A stretch of 64,000 nucleotides of DNA, taken from the NCBI GenBank assembly GCA_016169945.1, contig JADLSH010000035.1, forward strand, positions 744,001 through 808,000. Direction: 5' to 3'. Position 1 is the first letter of the stretch; every line of letters begins with the position of its first letter. Positions 54,601-64,000 of the stretch are shown piece after piece. The DNA is from Trachythela sp. YZ-2020. Its lineage: Eukaryota; Cnidaria; Anthozoa; Malacalcyonacea; Clavulariidae. A model generated the notes under the pieces. The model worked only from the letters and a program-made list of their open reading frames with translations. It made no database searches and had not been told where the DNA came from. Both the position numbers and the translations under genes were made by a program.

Positions 54601-54707
54601 CGATTCCCTATTTGATGTCACTATGAGCAGCTTCGACGCGCCGAAACATGCGAGCTTTTGGGATCCTACCAACTGTATAACTAACCCCGTTATACGGTAA
54701 TAACATC

Positions 54708-55199
54708 GGTATATATAGAGATGACGGACTAGTCGCATTCAACCAAACGCCTAGAGAAATTGAAAATATCAAGAAACAAATTTTCAGCGATCACAACCTG
54801 AAGCTCACGATAGAGGCGAACAAAAATGTGCCGACTACTTAGATGTTACATTCGATCTAAGAACCGGTACCTACAAGCCATACACGAAATCCGGAAACAT
54901 ACCGCAATACATTAACCGCCACAGCAACCATCCGCGATCTATAGTCCGCGGCATACCAGATGCGATCAATCGTAGGCTATCTCGTCCGACCAGAGAGCAT
55001 TTGAGACAGCCATTCCACCTTACTAGAAAGCCCTGAAGAAAGCGAACACGAGTATAAGCTTCATGTTAACCCCAGCCACCAAAACCGAAACGCTCGCGAG
55101 GCAGACACGTATAATAAAAACCCCTTTAAAAGACACTTGAAGCAAGTCTACAGTTACGCGAGAAGACAACGCGAAAGAAGAAACCTACGTTGGTCTTAC
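54708..55199 (+). pseudogene. Fragment of a different Penelope-like RT
   Basis: It begins at RT motif C ([19 protein letters not shown]), then [10 protein letters not shown], a frameshift near 54830, [19 protein letters not shown] and YINRHSNHPRSIVRGIP. Another frameshift near 55035 is followed by LHVNPSHQNRNAREADTYNK and RRQRERRNLRWSY. Sequence and spacing differ from the PLE at 51-53 kb, so this is a second lineage. It lacks the earlier RT motifs and the GIY-YIG domain. Confidence 0.8.
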
Positions 55200-55207
55200 T
55201 GCACTCT

Positions 55208-55575
55208 AAAAACAGGTGTGTTTAATTACACACCAAGGTGTTTTTAATGACACATCAATGTGTGTTTCATTACACACCAAGGTGTGTACTTTTTACACAC
55301 CTTTCTACGCACTTTTGGAAAACACACCTTGGTGTGTTAGAAAACGCACCTTGGTGTGTAAGAGAACACACCATGGTGGGTCACAAAACACACCAAGGTG
55401 TGTTATGGAACACACTTCCTTTAAGAACACCTTTCTTTGATGACTGTAAGGTGTGTTAAGTTGCACACCTTTTGAATGAAAACACATCTTGGTGTGTTCG
55501 ACAACACACCTTTGACTTTTTATAGAAACACACCTTGGTGTGTTACAGAACACACCTCGCACCGATTTTTTAAAC
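55208..55575. repeat. ACACACC-GGTGTGT palindrome array 1
   Basis: About 12-15 short palindromes of the type AACACACCTTGGTGTGTT are separated by 5-25 bp of variable sequence. A second array is at 60862-61155. Confidence 0.85.
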
Positions 55576-57789
55576 GAAACACAGCATGGAATGAGAAAGG
55601 AAATGCCTTTTAAAGTGGCTCCCAACATTTTCTAAAAGAGATAGTTGATTTCCTACTTAGATCCAATTTTTTTGACAATTATTTTTGGTTTGAAAAACAA
55701 AGAGACTCGACTGACTTGAATACAACAGTGATCGAGTTAGTTATCATAGTTGGCGTATATAATGTTTTCTTTAGTTTTCTTGTTTATAGATGTGAAAAAT
55801 TATAACATGTTTAACTTATGTGTATGACAAATATGTATGATAAATTATTGGTGCAATCCCTCTCTCTCCCCACCGCCCCTCCCCCTCTGTCCCGCAGTCC
55901 CTGGTTAAAGCATTTTAAACCCAAACTGCTATCCTAAAACGTCATTATCACCATAGCAACGGCGGTAATAGATGTTTCTCGAAAAATTTCAAACCGTTTA
56001 GTTATTATTTTGATAAAAGACCTTAATTATATGTTAATAACCTTCCTTATACCAGAATTCCACATGTATGCTATAATATTTCTACGAAAATATTGAAATA
56101 TATCGGGCAATATATCGGTATGCTCAAGTTTGAAGGGCATCTCAGCGACTATCTAGCTATTTAAGACCTCTATATGTAACACAAAATCTTAAACATTTAA
56201 TGGTGATTGAAGTTTTGTCACTCTATCAAAGAATGAACGAAAAATGAATATTCCGCAATGCGCGCTGACTTACAGACTGGTGTCTAGTCTTCTTACTACG
56301 CGCGCAAAGGTTCTCGGGATAGGGTCATCACACCTCCATATTTTAAAATTTTTATTTTTGTTCTGTTAGTCGAAATCGAGCTCGAAATTTTATATTTTTG
56401 ACCCAAGATAAACTGGATTTTCAGAAGCAATACATCGGCGACTACTGAATAATATTCAGGTAAGGTTATTGTTATGTTTTATATGTAATAGAGCGATTTT
56501 GTTAGGAAATATTTGCAATCTTCGTTCGTGGATGTTATAAAGCATGTTGTCCCCGCTTAAAATTTGAATTTGCCGCGACAATATATGAATTAAAACGCTG
56601 AAAATAATACAGTTCCAATTTAAAATTACTTCAGCAAATGCTGCTAACAAAATCTTCACTTTTACTTGGGCTTTCAATGTTTATATTTACCAACTGTATA
56701 TGACAGATTGGCAGTTAAATACTCAGAGCCCATCTTGTCCTAGTATATAGCTTTATTTAAAGATTTAACCACTTCAAATATCAGCTACAACTTTCATATA
56801 AGATTTTAACATAATTATGTTGATACATATGCAGTGAAAATGGAGAAAAACAAAGTATTGCCTATTCTAAATATATTATTTGAGTTCAAGAGATTGCATC
56901 CTTGTCACCACTAACTGGTATACTGTCAATCAGAGTCATGTATCTAAATTCTGCTGTATTTTGTAAGCTGAAATGTTTCATTGATACTAATAGGTCAGAT
57001 TCGCATGACTTTTATATATTTTCACATGTCCGAAACCTGTCCAAGAATGTAAAATCACTGGGCCCATTGTCCAACTATTTAATACTATCACAGGTGAATG
57101 TTCGAATGCCTGGTTGATATATTTTGATTGTGAGAAGTTTATGCACCAGTCAATGTAAATCCATGATGCTCTCATGCTGCCGATAAGTGGATATTTGGTA
57201 GTACCAGGAATATTCTCCCCTTTTACACAAAAATAGCTTGCTTCCAAAGTTAATCATAGATGTTAAATTATATCATGCCTATGTTCCAAGAGTAGAGAGG
57301 ACTAACACTATGCCCTACTTATCCATGTATCAGCGGCTTCCCCCTGGGGACCCAGAGGCATTTGCCAAGTGTTTGCATCCCATCGGGGTGGGGGAAAAGT
57401 CAAATTTGGTTCTCAAGCCGAAAACCCACAGGAAAGTACCCAAGAGATTTTGATTTAGAAACTCCCAAATGTGACTTGGATGCATTGAATTTATTATGAA
57501 TTTATAGGATTGGTCTAGGGCCATTCATATTGTACATTTCCTACCTTTTGCTACAAGTCATTGTTGATGTTTTAGTGTTGATAAGTCAGTCAATAAACAA
57601 GAGCTTATACCGCTTGCAACTGGCTCTGTAACTTGATATAGGATTGAAAAAAAGATACTGCCCTTGAGGGTGGGGGTTGTATTTAATACCTGTATCTTGT
57701 CCCCAAGGGAATTTGCTAAGGTTTGACTGGGTAAAAAGACCAATCCCCCTGGGTCCTGGTGCAGACAGAAGCAATGTGTGGATATGGAA
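55576..57789. other. Unassigned stretch
   Basis: No gene is recognised. Short frames at 56456-57453 lack motifs. Confidence 0.4.
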
Positions 57790-58069
57790 CTTATTGCCAG
57801 TGCCGGACCCAAAATATTGGGGGTGCGAACTTAGGTTGCCAACATATAACCATCCTTCTGTTGCTGCAAATCTCAATTCTTAAAACCATTTCCCCTTAAA
57901 ATTTCATGCAAATTTACTTAAATTATAGCCTATCAAGGCTTTTGTGGTTGTAAATTCATTGATACAGCTTTGTTACACAGTTAACCAGCTATCATTCAAA
58001 GGCTTTGAGAAATTATTGGAGGGGGCGACTGCCCCTCTTGCCCCCCTAGTGTCTACCACTGCTTATTGC
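57790..58069. mobile_element. hAT-like MITE, 264 bp, with perfect 8-bp TSD
   Basis: TSD CTTATTGC at 57790-57797 and 58062-58069. The termini are CAGTGCCGGACC and GTGTCTACCACTG. It is non-coding. Confidence 0.85.
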
Positions 58070-59172
58070 AAAATACTTAAAATTGATTATGATTTTAGAT
58101 ATAACTGTAATTTAATCCAATAATAGTTTACTCTTATAGTATGCGTACCAGGGTTCATTAATTAATGTTTTTGTGTCTGTGAGCAAAATTTATTACCTTT
58201 TGAAATGTGCTTGCAAATTAAAATACATCTTATATTTTTAGATTATATGAGTCCCCCTTACTGTCTGCCACTGCTTAATATTACAGAATTCTATAATGTT
58301 TCCCCACAAATTGAAAAGGTAATAAATTTTGTATATATGTTAATGATGCCTGACCGTTACCAATGTTGAGTGGTTAATCATTAAGGATGTGGCCTAATTC
58401 CCCATTCGTTAGTTTACTATGTTTAACACCACATGATTGTACTCGCCACAGACCGCTGGATGTTGGTGGGTTAACCGAACTGTTTGCCCACGTCTCTTTT
58501 TAATCCATTAAGACAATTTGCTCATTTCACCCTAGTGGCCCTACATTCCTATTTCACTCTGTCTAAATGGCAGACGATTTTACTTGTTAAGGGAAAGAGT
58601 GTTGGATATGCATGGCTTAAATAGACATAATTATGAGACCAGTCTATTGGCATTCAATATATACTCCATTATATGTATTATAAGGTTGTCCTAATATATA
58701 TGTTTACTTCTCTTGAGACAGATATTGTATATTTGGAGCTGGCGAAACAAGGTATATTTCTGTATGGTTCACCTTGTCCTTAGGACTCAAAGATTAGAAC
58801 AATGATATATTACTGGAAGAGACAAAACAAATGCTACAAGGATTGAATGAACTGCAGCAAGTTATATGTGTTTGATATTGGCCAATGTGACAATGTAAAA
58901 GGTATTCAGATCATGGAAAACTTAGGGTTGCAGTCTTTTGACAATCACATGTCTACAAACTATTAGACGATTAATATCAGTATAGTATTCTAACTCTAAT
59001 TAACTCCTCACTTATGGTTAACCTATTAAACCGCAATGTGCCTTAATTCGCTATTATTCTCTGTCTAATACCAGGCAGTTTTTCAATCAATATGCAGCGA
59101 CCTGTTCTAAACCAGGCTGTTTTAAGTAGTGGGTTGTCTCACAACAAGGTAGATTATAATTATTCTCTGTCT
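58070..59172. other. Spacer with decayed TTAA-type MITE copies
   Basis: Around 58485-58620 and 59015-59130 there are degenerate relatives of the MITE at 39406 (CCATTAAG, CTCTGTCTAA, CCAGACGATTTTACTTG-like blocks). No gene is seen. Confidence 0.5.
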
Positions 59173-59982
59173 CAGTGATGAAGCTAGAGATAGCAACTGG
59201 TTGTGCTATGCAAATTGTTGATTCTTTAATTATTGAAACCTTCAGAAATGCATTGTCTTTAGCCTATTTTAATGCATGCTTATTTGAATAGCAAGAGCAG
59301 TTTCCATGGCTTGCTTTGCCAATTGATGCTCTTTCTAACTGCAGACAATTTGAGTAATCAAAGGGAGAGTAGGTGACTGGTAGACATTATGTACAGGTAA
59401 TACCATAAGCTATTGGATGAGAAAAACCTCTGGTCGCAATAGGGACTTACAAAAATAACAATTAGAATTTTTGTATTTTTATGCGGTGCAAAGATTTGAT
59501 ACAGTATGTAGTTAACTAATTCAAGGTTATGGCGGTTGACTGAACATGTGTAAAACTACCTGAAAAATACAATAAGAAGTTTGACGTTTCGAGCGAAGGC
59601 CCTTTGTCTGGGCTTCTACTAACTTCCAGATGAAGTTTTACACAACAGTCAACCGCCATATTTGCTATACTCTACCCACACTGGCACCGCACGATCGAGA
59701 TAATTCAAGGTTAACCGATTAATGTCCAATGCATTTTAAAATAGTGTATTAATTTTTATTCTCCTAAGATTCTATTGTGGCCAGATGTTTTGCTTAATCC
59801 AAGAGAGCTAGCTTATAGCATTACATAATGTCCAGGCAGTCTACCAGTCTTCAGGTCGTTTAACAGAACAGTCAACTGCCGAGTATCCCACTCTCCTTAT
59901 AATAACTCAAATAAAGGTTTCAATAATTTAAAAAATATATTTGCATAGCATGGCTAGTTGCTAATGTCTAGCTTCACCACTA
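59173..59982. mobile_element. hAT-like element, 810 bp, with nested foldback
   Basis: Inverted termini of about 43 bp (CAGTGATGAAGCTAGAGATA... and ...CTAGCTTCACCACTA). No clear TSD and no transposase. A 133-bp foldback (59528-59660) is nested inside. Confidence 0.7.
59528..59660. repeat. Foldback with decayed hammerhead-like core
   Basis: TATGGCGGTTGACTG and CAGTCAACCGCCATA bound it. On the minus strand the core reads CAGACAA, then a hairpin and CGAAACGTC. This resembles a hammerhead whose CUGANGA box carries two changes. Confidence 0.45.
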
Positions 59983-60195
59983 AGACAAAGTATATAATCT
60001 AGCTTGCTTTCTGCAGGACATTTGATGTTTGGCAAGTGCTATTTACTGCGGGATATTTAATGTTGTGCAAGTGCTCTGACCTCAGACCTCATATTCTATG
60101 TTGGATGTGTAATCGTATTCTAGTTGAGTAGTTGTCTCTTACACCAATATCTACATTGACGCTCACAATATTTTTTTCCATAGCCCTCGTCAGCA

Positions 60196-60402
60196 ATGGA
60201 GAGTATAGTCCGGGACAAAATGGTCCAGTTTTGTGTACTGTGCACTGGGTGCCCGGAGGATGTAGACCAGTTAATGATTATTGGGGAGAACCAAGTGTTT
60301 GTTGAATGCCCTGGTACTGATGTGATCAACGCTCTGATAGATGTCATATCCGCGCACTACCGTACGTTTTCAACGTTTCCTACCCAGATGGTATGGTTGT
60401 GA
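60196..60402 (+). CDS. Hypothetical exon-like ORF
   Basis: The frame MESIVRDKMVQFCVLCTGC...IIGENQVFVECPGTDVINALI looks coding. It is preceded by an AG (CCCTCGTCAG) and followed by CCCAG|ATGG. I recall similar sequences in cnidarian hypothetical proteins but cannot name a domain. It may be an exon of a decayed gene copy. Confidence 0.3.
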   Translation: MESIVRDKMVQFCVLCTGCPEDVDQLMIIGENQVFVECPGTDVINALIDVISAHYRTFSTFPTQMVWL

Positions 60403-60840
60403 CCTTATCCTTTCTTCAGGAAATTGTGTTGCGATCAAGCGATAATGCATACAAAGGTACAAAGTACTCAGCATTAATGTCTGAACTAAACAGTAGCATG
60501 TCAATAGCTGAAAACGAACTGTAGAACTATTCTCTTATGAATTAAGCTAACTGTAATCCTACAAAATAGTCTGTACATTATTTAATAGTCTTAACGTTAC
60601 TTTATAGTCTTAATAAATTATTTAACAATTATTATAGTATTATGCTTTCTTATATAATGGTAAAACTAGATTCAAAAATCATGGTTGCCACAGAGTAACT
60701 TTGAAAATACAAAGCACTGCACAATCTGGGAATGAGTATGACATTTGAATTCTGTGTTTCAACCATCTTGCAATCATTGAAACATAGAATTAAGATGTCA
60801 ACCATTTTCGATGTGTGCATTGTCAATACATGTGTTGTTT
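60403..60840. other. Unassigned spacer
   Basis: Nothing supportable is present. Confidence 0.35.
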
Positions 60841-60861
60841 AGCACAGCTTTAGCTGTGTAA

Positions 60862-61155
60862 TAAAACACACCTTGGTGCGTGTCAAAACACACCTTGGTG
60901 TGTTTCAAAACACACCTTGATGTGTTAGAAAACACACCTTGGTGTGTTAGAAAACACACCTTCTTCCAAAACACACCTTTAGGTGTGTTAAAAATTGGAC
61001 AAGCCGGACACACCTTTAGGTGTGTTTTCTAACACACCTTATGGTGTGTTTAGCACATCTTTTGGTGTGTAACTAAACACACCTCAAGGTGTGTTTAACA
61101 CACCCTATGGTGTGTTTAACACACCTTAGGTGTGTATCAAAACACACCTTGGGTG
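60862..61155. repeat. ACACACC-GGTGTGT palindrome array 2
   Basis: It has the same palindromic units as at 55208-55575, denser here, with about 12 in 290 bp. It abuts the 5' truncation of the next LINE fragment. Confidence 0.85.
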
Positions 61156-61750
61156 TCGGACTTTCAAACAGGCTTCAAAAACTCCAAAATAGAGCTGCTA
61201 GAGTCATAATGAACTTTGGAAATGATATTTCTGGACCAGAAGCAATAAAAGCGTTAGGATGGGAAACTCTTGAGACTCGACGAGCCAAGTCCAAAGCAAA
61301 AACAATAATACGACCTCAGGGGCTCTTCTACCTCGCTGCACTTGCCTCAACCAAAAACTGAAAAGTTAAAGAAAAGTTTCTCATACGATGGAGCTGGAGT
61401 TTGGAATTCTCTACCTGCAGATGTGCGTAATTCGGATACATTGACAATATTCAAAAACGGAATTCGTGCTCATACCTCCTAAATTTTTTTCTAAATTAAA
61501 TTCTATTTTTCTGTAATTCAATTTTTAAATTTATGCATGCCTTATTTGTCATACTTGTGTTCAGTATAGCGTATCGTAGATGTGGTTCATTGTACTATAT
61601 AATATGTATGTAATGTATATAATTGTATAATGTTATGTTCTTAAATATGTTATTCACACGCCCCTCGTGGAAACCAGCTTTAAAGTTGACGAGGCTAGCG
61701 TGTGACTTTTAAATAAAGTTTTACTACTACTACTACTACTACAACTACTT
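61156..61750 (+). mobile_element. CR1-like LINE 3' end, 5' truncated
   Basis: It encodes LSNRLQKLQNRAARVIMNF, EAIKALGWETLETRRAKSK, a frameshift near 61360, then SYDGAGVWNSLPADVRNSDT and FKNGIRAHTS before a stop at about 61480. This is the classic C-terminal end of CR1-type ORF2. The 3' UTR ends TTTAAATAAAGTTTTACTAC followed by (TAC)n at 61722-61742. Only about the last 110 codons remain. Confidence 0.8.
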
Positions 61751-61810
61751 GCGCCACAAACATTGCACACTGACCCTATATCGATCGGTAAACACGTTGA
61801 GAAACGCGAA

Positions 61811-64000
61811 CCGGAATTGGTATGTTATAACATTTTTGAGGCCTTATCATCCTTAAAACACTAGCGAGTTTACGAAATGCTGGAGTTCAGGACGCCGCCG
61901 TCAAAAGCCCGCATTGCGCATGCTTTTATGAGGTTTTGGCGACGTCCTGTCACGGCAACGCCGTGAAAGGGTGTGACATGAGGGCATCTTCAAAATAAAA
62001 AACGGCGAAAACCATTCAGTTCGACAACATTACAACTTACTTGAGAAGCAAGCGTAAGAGAAGAGAAGGTTAAAGTGCTTGTGAACCCAAAATGGGTTTT
62101 TATTGATTCGGATAGGGTATGAAAAGTTAGTTAGTGAGTTCTAGATTAGTGTTTGGCTTAGACTTTTAGTTTCGGAGATATAAAGGCTCAAACAGGCAAA
62201 TTTTGCCATTTTCTGAAAAAAAGTAGCGCCATCAAATATCACCAAGAGACCTGGATCCCAGGAACCCAAGTTTGATAAACAACTAAGAAATAGATGGCGT
62301 AGATATCGATATCTTGTGTTTATTTCATATTTTGTCTAAACGATGTTTCGTTTGTGCGCGATCTTAGATAGATAGATAGATAGATAGATAGATTTAATTA
62401 AGATAACACATAGCAGCCTATAAGGCTGAATTGCGTGCTATAAACATAGACAGAATGTACCAGCAGTAATATATCTAGCTATTTGACACCTTTTTTGGAT
62501 GATAAATCACCTATTGCGGCTTTAAACCGATAGAAAAGACGACACCGAAACTCATCTTCATTTGCCTTCGGATTTGGTGGCAAATACAGACCATAGTTAA
62601 TAGACCTACAAACAAAGACTAATGTACCCAGCTGTCCAAACATAGGACAGGAATTCAGAATACAGGTAAGCTGTGATTTTAGCAATTGCAATGATGTCTA
62701 TTCGCGCGTATGAACTTTCGATATTTAAATATTTAATTACGGAACCGGAATTGGTATGTTATAACATTTTTGAGGCCTTATCATCCTTAAAACACTAGCG
62801 AGTTTACGAAATGCTGGAGTTCAGGACGCCGCCGTCAAAAGCCCGCATTGCGCATGCTTTTATGAGGTTTTGGCGACGTCCTGTCACGGCAACGCCGTGA
62901 AAGGGTGTGACATGAGGGCATCTTCAAAATAAAAAACGGCGAAAACCATTCAGTTCGACAACATTACAACTTACTTGAGAAGCAAGCGTAAGAGAAGAGA
63001 AGGTTAAAGTGCTTGTGAACCCAAAATGGGTTTTTATTGATTCGGATAGGGTATGAAAAGTTAGTTAGTGAGTTCTAGATTAGTGTTTGGCTTAGACTTT
63101 TAGTTTCGGAGATATAAAGGCTCAAACAGGCAAAATTTGCCATTTTCTGAAAAAAAGTAGCGCCATCAAATATCACCAAGAGACCTGGATCCCAGGAACC
63201 CAAGTTTGATAAACAACTAAGAAATAGATGGCGTAGATATCGATATCTTGTGTTTATTTCATATTTTGTCTAAACGATGTTTCGTTTGTGCGCGATCTTA
63301 GATAGATAGATAGATAGATAGATATATTTAATTAAGATAACACATAGCAGCCTATAAGGCTGAATTGCGTGCTATAAACATAGACAGAATGTACCAGCAG
63401 TAATATATCTAGCTATTTGACACCTTTTTTGGATGATAAATCACCTATTGCGGCTTTAAACCGATAGAAAAGACGACACCGAAACTCATCTTCATTTGCC
63501 TTCGGATTTGGTGGCAAATACAGACCATAGTTAATAGACCTACAAACAAAGACTAATGTACCCAGCTGTCCAAACATAGGACAGGAATTCAGAATACAGG
63601 TAAGCTGTGATTTTAGCAATTGCAATGATGTCTATTCGCGCGTATGAACTTTCGATATTTAAATATTTAATTACGGAACCGGAATTGGTATGTTATAACA
63701 TTTTTGAGGCCTTATCATCCTTAAAACACTAGCGAGTTTACGAAATGCTGGAGTTCAGGACGCCGCCGTCAAAAGCCCGCATTGCGCATGCTTTTATGAG
63801 GTTTTGGCGACGTCCTGTCACGGCAACGCCGTGAAAGGGTGTGACATGAGGGCATCTTCAAAATAAAAAACGGCGAAAACCATTCAGTTCGACAACATTA
63901 CAACTTACTTGAGAAGCAAGCGTAAGAGAAGAGAAGGTTAAAGTGCTTGTGAACCCAAAATGGGTTTTTATTGATTCGGATAGGGTATGAAAAGTTAGTT
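61811..64000. repeat. 934-bp tandem satellite, 2.3+ copies
   Basis: Unit starts (CCGGAATTGG) are at 61811, 62745 and 63679, exactly 934 bp apart. The third copy runs off the window end. Copies differ at only a few bases (for example in the GATA tract). Each unit contains a hairpin CACGGCAACGCCGTG and a minus-strand LINE 3' end with a GATA tail. The 70-codon minus frame at 62479-62691 recurs at 63413-63625. Confidence 0.95.
62370..62705 (-). mobile_element. LINE 3'-end fragment inside satellite unit 1
   Basis: On the minus strand a short coding remnant (FRCRLFYRFKAAIGDLSSKK, stop) is followed by AATTCAGCCTTATAGGCTGC and (TCTA)n. This is the same 3' end design as the LINE tail at 3895-3953. 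It is repeated at about 63300-63640 in unit 2. Confidence 0.65.

Noticed and set aside
54617..54665. Another hammerhead (TATGAGCAGC, then CGAAACATGCGAGC)
   Set aside because: The GAAA side is present but the CUGANGA box is not intact and I could not pair stem I. It may be a decayed terminus of the second PLE lineage.
55216..55628. Overlapping frames rich in THQGVF/HTKVC
   Set aside because: They are translations of the ACACACC/GGTGTGT palindrome array.

Overview
This window looks like invertebrate metazoan, most likely cnidarian, nuclear DNA. It is AT-rich and repeat-rich, with GT-AG introns and no operons. It carries families that I recall as multi-copy in cnidarians: P2X7-like acidic and zinc-binding proteins, a Kolobok-like transposase with a C-terminal zinc knuckle, CR1/L2-type LINEs, and Penelope-like elements (PLEs) with hammerhead ribozymes. 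The taxon is inferred from these families alone.

Layout. 0-6.8 kb: a tRNA-derived SINE, a palindromic MITE, a LINE whose 729-codon frame runs through the reverse transcriptase (RT), a P2X7-like gene cut by that LINE, and the 5' half of a second LINE on the minus strand. 7.0-20.3 kb: a nine-exon transposase-like pseudogene. One of its introns holds three tandem copies of a 2.19-kb unit, and the middle copy carries an array of 7.8 units of about 282 bp. Each array unit has a textbook type I hammerhead ribozyme, which is the signature of a metazoan retrozyme. 20.9-21.8 kb: a broken second P2X7-like gene. 23-26.3 kb: a LINE on the minus strand with TCTTA-type repeats at both ends. 26.7-27.6 kb: a hAT-like MITE with a perfect 8-bp target duplication.

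27.66-46.53 kb: the best host-gene candidate, a secreted DNA/RNA non-specific endonuclease (EndoG/ENDOD1-like). A possible signal-peptide exon lies at 27.66 kb, and clear exons lie at 43.0, 44.8 and 46.2 kb. Its long intron would hold a CR1-like LINE, hAT MITEs, a tRNA-cored foldback element, minisatellites and a 1.55-kb homopurine block directly before exon 2. 47.8 kb: a second copy of the SINE. 50.9-55.2 kb: a near-complete but frameshifted PLE (RT plus GIY-YIG), a truncated second copy, hammerhead-bearing termini, a second tRNA-cored foldback element and a fragment of a different PLE. 55.2 and 60.8-61.1 kb: arrays of ACACACC/GGTGTGT palindromes. 57.8-60 kb: hAT-like MITEs. 61.8-64.0 kb: a 934-bp tandem satellite running off the window end.

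Most coding signal is decayed mobile DNA. The standout is a local hammerhead-ribozyme ecosystem. A retrozyme-like tandem array and several PLE termini with hammerhead-like folds lie within about 45 kb, and nearly all are embedded in (TA)n microsatellites. The PLEs are the candidate source of reverse transcriptase for the non-autonomous ribozyme repeats.
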